Made by a program: the position numbers and the translations under genes. The notes under the pieces are model-generated. The model had not been told where the DNA came from. It made no database searches and saw only the letters and a list, made by a program, of their open reading frames with translations. From Micromonospora parva (lineage in GTDB: Bacteria > Actinomycetota > Actinomycetes > Mycobacteriales > Micromonosporaceae), in contig NZ_JNZS01000004.1 of assembly GCF_000718515.1 (NCBI RefSeq), positions 124,001 to 188,000 of the forward strand: a stretch of 64,000 nt of DNA. Reading direction: 5' to 3'. Of this stretch, positions 18,709 through 28,535 are shown one piece after another. Numbering within the stretch: the first letter of the stretch is position 1; every line of letters starts with the position of its first letter.

Positions 18709-19413
18709 TCAAGACCACCGCACCGGGATCTCCACAGGCGGCTCACCCTCACCAGCCCAGAAGATCGTGCCGGTCTCGTCGACCACCACCACCCGGGGCG
18801 TCCGGGCCAGACCCCAGGTGATCGCCTCGGCCGGCTGGTCCCAGCTCGGCGCTTCCTCCAGCACCCCGGTCTCGGCACCGGCGTCGTCTCCGGCCGACCG
18901 CTCCCAGTACGCCGTCCAGACCTGCTGACCAGCGGACATGTCCGGGTGCACGAAGACGGTGCCGCGCCCGCGCCAGGCAGCGAGCCGCTCCGGGACCACC
19001 GGCACCGGCGTCTCACCGGTGACGGCCTCCAGGTCCTCCACGCCGAAGGCGTGCGGCAGCAGCTCGGCCATCCGCAGTGGCCGGGTCTTGCTCTCGATCA
19101 GGCACTCCGGCCCGCCGTGCTCCCAGAGCAGCTGCCGGCACCGGCCGCACGGCATCAACGGCTCGCCGGTCGCGTCGACGCAGGAGAGCGCGACGAGCCG
19201 ACCGCCACCGGTGGCGTGCAGGCTGGACACGACCCCGCACTCGGCGCAGAGCGTCACCCCGTACGCGGCGTTCTCCACGTTGCAGCCGACCACCACCCGG
19301 CCGTCGTCGACCAGCGCGGCGGCGCCGACCGGGAACGTCGAGTACGGCGCGTACGCGTGCCGCATCGCTTCGGTGGCGGCAGCGCGCAACTGCGCCCAGT
19401 CAATGTCGGTCAT
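18709..19413 (-). CDS. cdd: Cytidine deaminase with long C-terminal extension
   Basis: Residues 1-128 are a standard homotetrameric-type cytidine deaminase: substrate loop GCNVENAAYG, catalytic C56 and E58 in CAEC, and the zinc cysteines C89 and C92 in MPCGRCRQ. It deaminates cytidine and deoxycytidine to uridine forms. The usual protein stops near LLPHAFGVEDL; here about 106 further residues follow, with TVFVHPDMSAGQQVWTAYW and a terminal VVVVDETGTIFWAGEGEPP. I do not recognise this tail. It lies between the transporter genes and deoA, consistent with import followed by catabolism. Confidence 0.93.
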   Translation of the reverse strand: MTDIDWAQLRAAATEAMRHAYAPYSTFPVGAAALVDDGRVVVGCNVENAAYGVTLCAECGVVSSLHATGGGRLVALSCVDATGEPLMPCGRCRQLLWEHGGPECLIESKTRPLRMAELLPHAFGVEDLEAVTGETPVPVVPERLAAWRGRGTVFVHPDMSAGQQVWTAYWERSAGDDAGAETGVLEEAPSWDQPAEAITWGLARTPRVVVVDETGTIFWAGEGEPPVEIPVRWS

Positions 19414-19446
19414 GTCATCATTCTGCCGAAGTAGCCCAGGTCAGAA

Positions 19447-19478
19447 GCGGGCAGGGCCGGGTCCCCGGCCCTGCCCGC
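19447..19478. terminator. GC-rich hairpin after the nucleoside permease genes
   Basis: Perfect 15-base arms (GCGGGCAGGGCCGGG and its complement) surround two bases. It lies between the last permease stop (19500) and the cdd start (19413). It could reduce readthrough from transporter genes into cdd-deoA or protect the 3' end of the transporter message. Confidence 0.5.
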
Positions 19479-19499
19479 AGCGGTCTGTGGTGATGGTGG

Positions 19500-20780
19500 T
19501 CAGCCCTTGATGTACGGCTTGCCGTCGGCGGCCGGTGCCCGGACCCGGCCAACCAGCCCGGCGACGGCCAGGATGGTCGCCAGGTAGGGCAGCATGGCCA
19601 GGAACTGGCTGGGGATCGAGCTGCTGATCGCGCCCAGGTAGGTGGCGAGCTGGTCGGCGAACCCGAAGAAGAGGGCGGCGAGCAGCGCGCCGGTCGGGTT
19701 CCACCGGCCGAAGATCAGCGCGGCCAGGGCGATGAAGCCCTTACCACCGATCATGTTCTTGGTGAACGAGTAGAGCGCCAGCGTGTAGGACGCGCCGCCG
19801 ATGCCGGCGACCACACCGGCCAGCAGGACGTTGCGGTAGCGCACCCGCAGCACCTTGACGCCGAGCGTGTCGGCCGCGATCGGGTGCTCGCCGACGGACC
19901 GGGTACGCAGCCCCCACCGGGTGCGGAACAACGCGATGTGGATCACCAGGACCAGGAGCAGCCCGAGGTAGAGGAAGATGTTGCCGCGGAACAACGCTGG
20001 CCCGAGCACCGGGATGTCCTTCAGCAGCGGGATCTCCCAGTTGCTGAAGCGGGGCGCGCTGTTGTACCTCGCGGCGTCGGTCTGCATCAGCCGCTCGTAG
20101 AGGAAGCCGGTGACGCCGACCGCCAACAGGTTCAGCACGATGCCCATGACGACCTGGTCGACCAGGTAACGGATGGCGAAGACGGCGAGCAGCAGCGAGA
20201 TGAACGCGCCGCCGATGGCGGCGGCGACCAGGCCCACCCAGACGCTGCCGGAGATGCTGCCGAAGAGGGCGCCGCTGAACGCGCCCATCAGCAGCTGACC
20301 CTCGATCGCCACGTTGACCACGCCGGAGCGTTCGCAGAGCACACCGGCGAGCGCGCCAAAGATCAACGGCAGGGCCAGGATGAAGGTGCCCCGGATGATG
20401 TTGACCAGCGGCATGAAGTTCTGCCCGGTCGGTGCGGCGGAGATCTGCCAGCAGAGGAACGACAGCACGAAACCGACCAGCCCGACGGCGAGCACGGGAA
20501 GGAACCACCGCTTCGGCACCCCGGCGAGGAGCGCCGCACCGGCGGCGATCGCGATGATCCCGAACAGGATCGCCCCGATCGTGCCGTTGATCTCCAACGC
20601 GGCGCCGGCCGCGTCGTCGCTGAGGGTGAACCGGGCCTGCTGGTCGGTGGCGAGCGCGCCGAAGAGCACCGCGGACAGCAGACCGAGCCCCAGCAGCGTG
20701 AGGCCGACCTTGCGGCTGCGGGTCCAGAAGCCCTCGTCTACCGGGGCGACGGCGATGTCGGGGACAGCCATGGTGGACAT
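19500..20780 (-). CDS. Nucleoside ABC transporter permease (second subunit)
   Basis: The 426-residue integral membrane protein belongs to the branched-chain-amino-acid/ribose-like permease family used by BMP-dependent nucleoside importers (B. subtilis NupQ type). Family features include GTFILALPLIFGALAGVLCERSGVVNVAIEGQ, the cytoplasmic coupling region, and about ten membrane helices. It pairs with the permease at 20784-22154, whose stop lies three bases upstream of this ATG. It should form the heterodimeric channel of the importer with the ATPase and lipoprotein upstream. Confidence 0.9.
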   Translation of the reverse strand: MSTMAVPDIAVAPVDEGFWTRSRKVGLTLLGLGLLSAVLFGALATDQQARFTLSDDAAGAALEINGTIGAILFGIIAIAAGAALLAGVPKRWFLPVLAVGLVGFVLSFLCWQISAAPTGQNFMPLVNIIRGTFILALPLIFGALAGVLCERSGVVNVAIEGQLLMGAFSGALFGSISGSVWVGLVAAAIGGAFISLLLAVFAIRYLVDQVVMGIVLNLLAVGVTGFLYERLMQTDAARYNSAPRFSNWEIPLLKDIPVLGPALFRGNIFLYLGLLLVLVIHIALFRTRWGLRTRSVGEHPIAADTLGVKVLRVRYRNVLLAGVVAGIGGASYTLALYSFTKNMIGGKGFIALAALIFGRWNPTGALLAALFFGFADQLATYLGAISSSIPSQFLAMLPYLATILAVAGLVGRVRAPAADGKPYIKG

Positions 20781-20783
20781 CAG

Positions 20784-22150
<1,367 letters not shown>

Positions 22151-22154
<4 letters not shown>

Positions 22155-22234
22155 GCCGTCACTCCGCTTCGCTGCGTGACGCCATGAGGCACCAACGCCC
22201 TGCAACACCGATTCACTCGCTGCCGCTCGCTCAT
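22151..22234 (-). CDS. 27-codon ORF, second repeat copy, ATGA-coupled to permease
   Basis: This ORF starts at ATG 22234, which overlaps the stop of the preceding identical ORF, and its TGA overlaps the permease ATG (22151-22154). The product would begin [15 protein letters not shown], with a Cys pair at positions 10-11. It has GGAG eight bases upstream. It may act only to carry ribosomes to the permease start; a functional peptide is not shown by the sequence. Confidence 0.45.
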
Positions 22235-22314
22235 GCCGTCACTCCGCTTCGCTGCGTGACGCCATGAGGCACCAACGCCCTGCAACACCGATTCACTCGC
22301 TGCCGCTCGCTCAT
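22231..22314 (-). CDS. 27-codon ORF, first repeat copy, ATGA-coupled to ATPase
   Basis: The ATG at 22314 overlaps the TGA of the ATPase gene and the ORF is identical to the next copy. Its own TGA overlaps that copy's ATG. Translation would depend on termination-reinitiation from the ATPase gene. Without the duplication the ATPase stop would lead through one short ORF, or directly, to the permease start. Confidence 0.45.
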   Translation of the reverse strand: MSERQRVNRCCRALVPHGVTQRSGVTA

Positions 22315-23918
22315 GCCTCGTCCTCGCTCGCGGAGCCCGGGTCGCTCGCCGGGCTCCCGTCGGTGGCCGGCCCGTCGCCGGGCACGGCGTCCGTGTTGCG
22401 CTCGTTCGCCGCGTCCGGGGTGATGCCGGCCATCAGCAGGCCGATCTCCTCACGAGGGGTGTCCGGGCCGACGATGCCGATGATGCGACCGCGGTACATC
22501 ACCGCGATCCGGTCGGCCAACCCGATCACCTCGTCGAGTTCGCTGGAGACCACCATGACGGCGGTGCCGACGTCCCGTTCGTGGATGATCTGGCTGTGGA
22601 TGAACTCGATCGACCCGACGTCGACGCCACGGGTCGGCTGGGCGGCGATGAGGAGCTTCAGCGGCCGGGACAGCTCCCGGGCCACGATCACCTTCTGCTG
22701 GTTGCCGCCGGAGAGAGTGCCCACCGCCGCGTCGGCCGATGACGTGCGGACGTCGAACTGCTCGATCCGCTCCTTCGCCGAGGCGGCGATCGCGTCCGGC
22801 TTGAGCGCGAGCCCGGCACCGAACGGCGGCCGGTCGTAGATGTCCAGCACCAGGTTCTCCGCGACGCTGAACTCCTTGACCAGGCCGTCCACGCTGCGGT
22901 CCTCGGGCACGTAGCCGACGCCCGCCCGGAGCACCCGCTTGGGCTTCCAGCCGTTGATCCGGTCGCCGACCAGGCTGACCGTGCCGCCGAGCACCGGGCG
23001 TAGGCCCATGATCGCCTCGATCAGCTCGGTCTGACCGTTGCCCTGGACGCCCGCCACGCCGAGCACCTCACCCGCCCGCACGGTCAGGTCGATGCCGTCG
23101 ACGGCGCGGATCTGCCGGTCGTCGTCGACGACGAGCCCGGACACCTCCAGCACCGGCTCGCCCGGAGTGGCCGGGGTCTTGTCGACGGTGAGCCGGACGT
23201 TGCGCCCGACCATCAGCGCGGCCAACTCGTCCCGGCTGGCCTCCGGCGAGGCGGTGCCCACCGTCTTTCCGCGTCGGATCACGGTGATCCGGTCGGCGAT
23301 GGCCTTGACCTCGCCAAGTTTGTGGGTGATGAAGACGATCGACTTGCCGGCCGCCTTGAGCGACCGCATCACCGTCAGCAGTTCCTCGGTCTCCTGGGGG
23401 GTGAGCACCGCGGTCGGCTCGTCCAGGATGAGCAGGTCGACGTCGCGGGTGAGCGCCTTGACGATCTCGACGCGTTGCTGGATGCCGACCGGCAGGTCCT
23501 CGATCACCGCGTCCGGGTCGACCCGCAGGTTGTAGCGCTCGGACACCTCGGTGACCTCGCGCCGGGCCCGCCGCCGGTCCAGGAAACCGGCGATGCCGCC
23601 TCGGACCTGCTCGGCGCCGAGCATGATGTTCTCGGTGACGGTGAAGACCGGCACCAGCATGAAGTGCTGGTGCACCATGCCGATCCCGGCACCGATCGCG
23701 TCGGATGGGCCCTTCAGCTTCAACGGCTTGCCGTCGACCAGGATCTCGCCCTCGTCAGGCTGGTAGAGCCCGTAGAGCACGTTCATCAGGGTCGACTTGC
23801 CCGCGCCGTTCTCGCCGAGCAGGGCATGAATCTCTCCAGGCTCCACCGTCAGGTCGATGTGGTCGTTGGCGACCAGATCACCGAACCGCTTGGTGATGCC
23901 GCGCAGTTCGAGTCTCAG
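22311..23918 (-). CDS. Nucleoside ABC transporter ATP-binding protein, probable CTG start
   Basis: This 535-residue double ATPase energises the BMP-dependent nucleoside importer. The first cassette has Walker A GENGAGKS at 35-42 and signature-like [11 protein letters not shown]; the second has the degenerate GVQGNGQTE and a normal LSGGNQQKV, the arrangement seen in RbsA/NupO-type proteins. The first ATG/GTG codon in frame (23846) would cut off the first strand. The conserved sequence [19 protein letters not shown] lies upstream of it, bounded by an in-frame TAG, and the only start with a good ribosome site (AGGAGG five bases away) is CTG at 23918. The ATPase ends in an acidic Pro/Ser-rich tail, and its stop overlaps the first mini-ORF. 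Confidence 0.9.
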   Translation of the reverse strand: MRLELRGITKRFGDLVANDHIDLTVEPGEIHALLGENGAGKSTLMNVLYGLYQPDEGEILVDGKPLKLKGPSDAIGAGIGMVHQHFMLVPVFTVTENIMLGAEQVRGGIAGFLDRRRARREVTEVSERYNLRVDPDAVIEDLPVGIQQRVEIVKALTRDVDLLILDEPTAVLTPQETEELLTVMRSLKAAGKSIVFITHKLGEVKAIADRITVIRRGKTVGTASPEASRDELAALMVGRNVRLTVDKTPATPGEPVLEVSGLVVDDDRQIRAVDGIDLTVRAGEVLGVAGVQGNGQTELIEAIMGLRPVLGGTVSLVGDRINGWKPKRVLRAGVGYVPEDRSVDGLVKEFSVAENLVLDIYDRPPFGAGLALKPDAIAASAKERIEQFDVRTSSADAAVGTLSGGNQQKVIVARELSRPLKLLIAAQPTRGVDVGSIEFIHSQIIHERDVGTAVMVVSSELDEVIGLADRIAVMYRGRIIGIVGPDTPREEIGLLMAGITPDAANERNTDAVPGDGPATDGSPASDPGSASEDEA

Positions 23919-23923
23919 CGCAA

Positions 23924-23929
23924 CCTCCT
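23924..23929 (-). promoter_or_regulatory. Ribosome binding site that supports a CTG start
   Basis: AGGAGG on the minus strand is five bases before CTG 23918. The overlapping TTG just after it is in a frame that stops within three codons (TTG CGC TGA), so it cannot be the start. Confidence 0.6.
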
Positions 23930-23997
23930 GGAGTGCGAGCGATGGTGCAGCCTAGCTGCCGTCAACCCGGCCGGAGCGGCCCGGCTGACGTGGTGCG

Positions 23998-24049
23998 CGA
24001 TCGGCCGCTCCGACCCCACGGTCACCCGCAGGGCCGAAGCGGCCGATCG
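23998..24049. promoter_or_regulatory. Inverted repeat between lipoprotein and ATPase genes
   Basis: Twelve-base arms CGATCGGCCGCT and AGCGGCCGATCG enclose 28 bases, and a weaker 6-bp stem (24072-24077 with 24091-24096) lies closer to the lipoprotein stop. Such structures often let a binding protein be made in excess over its transporter. That role is inferred from position. Confidence 0.4.
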
Positions 24050-24107
24050 GTCGTACCTGTCCCCCGCCGACCTCCCCGATGATCTCACCGGGGGAGCCGT
24101 GCGGTTG

Positions 24108-25193
24108 TCACTTGGTCGGCTGAGCCTTCGAGGTGACGGTGATGGTGCCAGCGGCGATGTCCGCCTTGATCTTGTCGACCTCGGCCTTCAGCTCGGCCGG
24201 AACCTTGCTGTCGAAGTCGTGGTACGGGGCGATCGAGACACCGTTGTTGGCCAGGGTGCCGACGAAGCCCGGGTTGGCCGGAAGCTTGTCACCGGCGGCG
24301 GCCTTCACCACGGCCTCCTTGACGGCGTCCGGGATGTTCTTGACCACCGTGGTGATGATCGCCGAGCAGTCCGGGGTGCTCTCGCAGCCGTCGACGTCCA
24401 CCCAGATGGTGCTGTACTTGCCACCCGAGGCCTTGGCGGCGGCGGTGGTGCCGAGGCCGGAGCCGCCGGCGACCGGCATGATGATGTCCGCACCCTGGGC
24501 GACCAGCGCGTCGGAGACCTTCTTGCCCTCGTCCTGCTTGTCGAAGGCGTTGGAGAAGGAGCCCTTCTGGGTCTCCTTGTTCCAGCCCAGCGCCTGGACG
24601 TTCTTGCCCTTGGTCTTGTTGTAGTGCGCGACGCCGTCGACGAAGCCGTCCATGAAGATCGTCACCGGCGGGATCGGCACCGCACCGTAGGTGGCCACCT
24701 TGCCGGACTTGGTCATTCCGGCGGCCAGGTAACCGGCCTGGAACGCGGCCTGCGCGGTGTCGAACTGCATCGGGTAGACGTTGGCGTCACCCGGGTTCGC
24801 GTCGACAATGCCGAACTCCTGGTTCGGGTTCGCCTTGGCGATCTTCGAGGTGGCGTTGGACATCAGGCCACCGACCGCCAGGATGAAGTCGCACTTCTGG
24901 TTGACGAACTGCGTCAGGTTCGGCTCGTAGTCGGCCTCCGCCTTCGACGCCACGTACTTGATGTCGATGTTGTCGTTGGCGGCCTTGGCCTCCTGCAGGC
25001 CCTTCCAGGCCGAAGCGTTGAACGACTTGTCGTCGATGCCGCCGACGTCGGTCACCATGCAGGCGCTGAACTTCTTGGCGCCACTGCCGGCGTTGTTGTC
25101 ATCCTTGGGCGCCTCGCCACAAGCGGCGGCGGTGAGCGCGAGCCCACCCACCGCGAAGATCGAGGCGATCCGCATCCCACGCACCGAGCGCAA
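24108..25193 (-). CDS. BMP family nucleoside-binding lipoprotein
   Basis: The 361-residue substrate-binding protein starts at TTG 25193 with GGAAGGAG five bases upstream; an in-frame ATG seven codons later (MRIASIF) is the alternative. A lipoprotein signal ends at ALTAAAC, followed by a polar linker. The mature part shows the BMP/PnrA pattern: CMVTDVGGIDDKSFNASAWKG, then CDFILAVGGLMSNATSKIAK and AQGADIIMPVAGGSGLG. It should capture purine or pyrimidine nucleosides outside the membrane for the ATPase and permeases downstream. The abundance of Lys, Asn and Asp is usual for such exported proteins. It heads the operon that ends with cdd and deoA. Confidence 0.92.
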   Translation of the reverse strand: MRSVRGMRIASIFAVGGLALTAAACGEAPKDDNNAGSGAKKFSACMVTDVGGIDDKSFNASAWKGLQEAKAANDNIDIKYVASKAEADYEPNLTQFVNQKCDFILAVGGLMSNATSKIAKANPNQEFGIVDANPGDANVYPMQFDTAQAAFQAGYLAAGMTKSGKVATYGAVPIPPVTIFMDGFVDGVAHYNKTKGKNVQALGWNKETQKGSFSNAFDKQDEGKKVSDALVAQGADIIMPVAGGSGLGTTAAAKASGGKYSTIWVDVDGCESTPDCSAIITTVVKNIPDAVKEAVVKAAAGDKLPANPGFVGTLANNGVSIAPYHDFDSKVPAELKAEVDKIKADIAAGTITVTSKAQPTK

Positions 25194-25344
25194 GACGTCT
25201 CCTTCCCATTGCTCACCGCGCCTTGTGCGGTGGCAGCCCATCAGCCGGCCTGCGGGTGTGCCGCCGGCTGTCCCACGTTACGGACGGGAGCGTACGCCCG
25301 CGTCCACCCACCGGCCGACAATCGTGCACGACTGTTGAGCGCCT

Positions 25345-25360
25345 GTTACCCGGGTGTAAC
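25345..25360. promoter_or_regulatory. Inverted repeat upstream of the nucleoside operon, candidate operator
   Basis: GTTAC and GTAAC are separated by CCGGGT, forming a 16-base imperfect palindrome about 150 bases before the lipoprotein start. No regulator gene is adjacent, so the binding protein cannot be named. Confidence 0.3.
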
Positions 25361-25452
25361 CCTTGCGTGGGGCAAGTCACTCTTCGTGCTGGTAACCGAG
25401 CGCCAAGGTGTCCGCAACGTCCGTTTCCGGAGGCGCTCACCCTCCCCGGACG

Positions 25453-25803
25453 TTACCGCCAAAAGACCGCTACCGCCGCGTTGACCAGGGTCAGGCCGAC
25501 GATTGCGAGGAAGTGACCACGGTTGACCGCGTCCCGCTTCCGGGAGAAGAAGACCATGACGAAGATCAGCAGCGCGATCACCAACTTCGTCACAAGTTTC
25601 GCCGGTGCCGGCTCGTCGCCGTCACGTAGCGGCGCGGACAGGCCCAGCCCGGTCAGCAACTGGATCACCGCGCCCCAGAGCATGGCCTGGTTGATCCGCA
25701 GCCGACCGCTGGCGTACTGGGCGATCGAGCCGCCGAGCAGCAGGGCGAACCCGATCAGATGGACGTAGAGGAGGATGAGTCTGAGAGCTTCCACGCTCGC
25801 CAT
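25453..25803 (-). CDS. Small integral membrane protein, unknown function
   Basis: This 116-residue protein has four predicted membrane helices: LRLILLYVHLIGFALLLGGS, the segment around MLWGAVIQLLTGLGL, KLVTKLVIALLIFVMVFF and a C-terminal FLAIVGLTLVNAAVAVFW. A loop with DGDEPAP separates helices two and three. GGGGAG is very close to the ATG at 25803; a GTG a few codons in would have better spacing. It stands alone between the nucleoside operon and the glycosylation genes. I do not recognise a function. Confidence 0.7.
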   Translation of the reverse strand: MASVEALRLILLYVHLIGFALLLGGSIAQYASGRLRINQAMLWGAVIQLLTGLGLSAPLRDGDEPAPAKLVTKLVIALLIFVMVFFSRKRDAVNRGHFLAIVGLTLVNAAVAVFWR

Positions 25804-25863
25804 ACTCCCCTATGAACGACGGATCGTAGTAGCGGGATCCGCCGACAGGCGCGAATCAGTCGA

Positions 25864-27234
25864 TCAACCGGTCGTTCCCGGGGTGGAACCGGACATGGCC
25901 GGCTCGCGCGGCTGGTCGAGCACCGTCTGCGACCCGGCTCGGCTGTCACCGCCGAACGCGACGGCGACCCATCCGGCAAGGCTCACCGCAGCCAGGAGCA
26001 CCACCGGCAGCGTCACCCGGTTCACCGAGGTCGCCAGCCACCACTGGATCTCGTTCGGGCCGGACAGGTAGGTCCCGATCAGAACCGCCAGGTAGTAGCC
26101 GTTGGCCGCCCACACCCAGCCGTCCGCCGCCAGCCCGGCGGCATGACGCCGCCCCCGCAGGAAGAGGGTGCCGATCAACGCCACCACCGCGGCGCCCACC
26201 AGCAGCGGACCAACCACGTCCCACAACGCCGCGACGGTGAACTGGAAGCGTTCCACCACCCCCGCGTCCCGAGCATCCGAGGTGCCGCTGGTGATGTCCG
26301 ACTGGGCGTCCAACAGGCGGGCCAGCACCGCCCAGGCACCCCCGGCCAGCACCGGCAGCCACACCAGCGCCGCCCGCCGCAGGTCGGCGCGGCCCCGCAC
26401 GGTGACCAGCACGGCCAGGCCCGCGACGGCGATCAGCCCCTCGTTCTTACTGAGCGCCGCGACGGTCAACAGCACCAGCGGCACCGCGGGTCGGCGCAGC
26501 GGATCCGCACCGAGCAGCAGCGCCACCGCCGCACCGGCGAAGGCGGTGGACCAGAGCGCGTCGGCGAGACCACCGGTCACTGCGTACGGGACGTTCGCCC
26601 AGGTTGCCAGGCCCACCGCGATGGCCAGCGCCCAGGCCACCCGCGCGGACACCCGGTTCAGCGCGCGTCGGACCAGGTAGACCAGCATCGCGACCGCCGA
26701 GACGGTGACCAACGTGCCGACGAGCTGAGCGGTACGGAAGTCCGGCTCGACGACGCTCCACACGGCGGCGACGGGCGCGGAGGCGAACGGCGGGTAGTCG
26801 GTGTGCGAGAAGACGAAGGCGGGGCTGCCGATCGTCGCCCGCGCGTACTCGCTGCCGTTGGCGAAGTAGCCGGCGTGCAGCCACCAGATGGAGTGGGCGT
26901 CCCACTGGAAGGCCGGCTCGAAGATCATGAAGCACGGTGGGAGCAGTGGCAGCGCGATCAGCAGGGCGTGCGACCACCCCCCGTACGGTGCCGACTCGCC
27001 GGGGCGGCGCGACAGCCACCAGGCGCCGGCCGCCCCGGCGACCAGCACCAGCGCGAGCCAGAGCAACAGCGGACCGCCGACGACCAGCATCAGGACCACC
27101 GCGACAGTGCTCAGGAGCGCCGCCGTCACCGGCGCGAAGAGCACTGCGAGGAAGGGACTGCGCAGCACCGCGAAGGCCAGCGGAAAACCGGCGGCGAGGA
27201 GGGCGAGCACGGCGAGCATCGAGGTGAGAGCCAT
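25864..27234 (-). CDS. Polytopic membrane protein, possible GT-C glycosyltransferase
   Basis: The 456-residue protein has about ten to twelve hydrophobic helices. An extracytoplasmic region after the first helices contains FQWDAHSIWWLHAGYFANGS and SHTDYPPFASAP, an aromatic and acidic pattern like that of GT-C type sugar transferases that use polyprenyl-phosphate sugars. It ends in a polar tail. It is the third gene after a polyprenyl-phosphate-mannose-synthase-like GT2 and a small anchored protein, which supports a role in adding sugars to the cell envelope. The acceptor is unknown. Confidence 0.65.
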   Translation of the reverse strand: MALTSMLAVLALLAAGFPLAFAVLRSPFLAVLFAPVTAALLSTVAVVLMLVVGGPLLLWLALVLVAGAAGAWWLSRRPGESAPYGGWSHALLIALPLLPPCFMIFEPAFQWDAHSIWWLHAGYFANGSEYARATIGSPAFVFSHTDYPPFASAPVAAVWSVVEPDFRTAQLVGTLVTVSAVAMLVYLVRRALNRVSARVAWALAIAVGLATWANVPYAVTGGLADALWSTAFAGAAVALLLGADPLRRPAVPLVLLTVAALSKNEGLIAVAGLAVLVTVRGRADLRRAALVWLPVLAGGAWAVLARLLDAQSDITSGTSDARDAGVVERFQFTVAALWDVVGPLLVGAAVVALIGTLFLRGRRHAAGLAADGWVWAANGYYLAVLIGTYLSGPNEIQWWLATSVNRVTLPVVLLAAVSLAGWVAVAFGGDSRAGSQTVLDQPREPAMSGSTPGTTG

Positions 27235-27238
27235 GTCG

Positions 27239-27649
27239 TCAGCCGACCTTCCGGACGACCAGCCGCACGCCCGGGCTGGTCGGCCGCTTCCGCTGCACCG
27301 TGGTCACGCCCACCGAGTAGTCCCGCGGACCCACCTGGACGACCACACATCCGCGCAGCACGGCAAGCTCACTCAACCGCTGTTGCCAGAGGTCCTTGTT
27401 CGCCCGGGCCGGGGTGAGCGAGATCCGGCTGCCGGCGGGCACCTGCTCGACGAACTGCTGCCAGAGCGTCTCCAGATCCACCTGATGCTGGAGGGCCGGA
27501 AGGTCGTGTTCCCGGTCGGTCATGAAGGCGACGCCACGACCGGTGGCCTGCACGGCGCCCTGGGCGGTCAGCAGGAGGCAGCCCACACCGACGAGCGCCA
27601 CGACGACCCGGGCGACCGTGGTCGGGTCCCGACGCTTCGTGCTGGTCAT
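27239..27649 (-). CDS. Small single-pass membrane protein in glycosylation operon
   Basis: The 136-residue protein has one N-terminal helix (VARVVVALVGVGCLLLTAQ) and an outward-facing domain of about 105 residues including PALQHQVDLETLWQQFVEQV and a terminal PGVRLVVRKVG. Its ATG overlaps the GT2 stop (ATGA) and its stop is four bases before the next ATG, so it is tightly placed between two sugar-transfer genes. I recognise no domain. Confidence 0.7.
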   Translation of the reverse strand: MTSTKRRDPTTVARVVVALVGVGCLLLTAQGAVQATGRGVAFMTDREHDLPALQHQVDLETLWQQFVEQVPAGSRISLTPARANKDLWQQRLSELAVLRGCVVVQVGPRDYSVGVTTVQRKRPTSPGVRLVVRKVG

Positions 27650-28368
27650 CGGTCAGCGAGGGTCTTGGCGGGGATGCCGCCGGGACGACGCCGGGCTCGT
27701 TCCCGGCCCAGGATCCACAACGCCTCGATGCCGTCCCGCCAGGTGATCTTCTTGCCCTCCGCGCGGCCCCGCGCCCGGTAGGTGATCGGCACGTCGTAGG
27801 GGCGGATCTGCCGGCGCAGCAGCTTGCCGGTCACCTCGGCCTCCATGCCGAACCCACGCGACCGGATGTTCAACGACCGGAACAGCTCCACCGGCATCAG
27901 TTTGAAGCACGTCTCCACATCGCCGATGTAGGAATTGAAAAGAATGTTCGCCGCCGTGGTGACGCCGCGGTTGCCGACCACGTACCAGAAGCTGTAGGCG
28001 CTGTGGCTGCCGAAGGTGCGGTTGCCGTAGACGACTGTCGCCTGCCCCTCCAACACCGGCGCCAACAGCTGAGGGATGTCCTGGGGGTCGTACTCCAGGT
28101 CGGCGTCCAGGATCACCATGTACTCGCCCCGGGCGTTGTCCACAGCGGTCCTGATCGCCGCGCCCTTGCCCGCGTTGCGCGGGTGGGTCACGACCCGCAG
28201 CCGCGCGTCATCCATTCGACCGAGGATCTCGGCGGTCTCGTCAGTGCTGCCGTCGTCGACCACCACGATCTCGATCTCGCACGGGTACTGCACGGCGAGG
28301 GCCTGCTTCAGGGCCTCCCCGACGCGTTCCGCTTCGTTGTAGACCGGCATCAAGATCGACAGTTGCAC
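27646..28368 (-). CDS. Family 2 glycosyltransferase, polyprenyl-phosphate mannose synthase-like
   Basis: The 240-residue protein starts at GTG 28368 with GGGGAG six bases upstream. It has the GT2 N-terminus QLSILMPVYNEAERVGEAL, then EIVVVDDGSTDETAEIL, the DXD-like VILDADLEYDPQDIPQLL, and RGFGMEAEVTGKLLR near the C-terminus, as in dolichyl- and polyprenyl-phosphate mannose or glucose synthases. There are no C-terminal membrane helices. It should make the lipid-linked sugar donor on the cytoplasmic face that the downstream membrane protein could use. Confidence 0.88.
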   Translation of the reverse strand: MQLSILMPVYNEAERVGEALKQALAVQYPCEIEIVVVDDGSTDETAEILGRMDDARLRVVTHPRNAGKGAAIRTAVDNARGEYMVILDADLEYDPQDIPQLLAPVLEGQATVVYGNRTFGSHSAYSFWYVVGNRGVTTAANILFNSYIGDVETCFKLMPVELFRSLNIRSRGFGMEAEVTGKLLRRQIRPYDVPITYRARGRAEGKKITWRDGIEALWILGRERARRRPGGIPAKTLADR

Positions 28369-28535
28369 GAGAGTCTCCCCGGGAACAGCACCGGACGGCG
28401 GATGAAGGGCGGCGGGCCACCAGCGGCCAGTGAAACAAAAGCGCCACACGTTCGCTGGCCCGCTCTCGCTGAGCAACGTCAGCACGGCGCCGGAGCACCC
28501 TACCGCGCCCCACCGGAGATCGACCGCCCCCGGTC

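Noticed and set aside
23322..25484. 720-aa plus-strand frame opposite the ATPase and BMP lipoprotein genes
   Set aside because: It covers two well-recognised genes on the other strand and contains no domain; third-position GC supports the minus strand.
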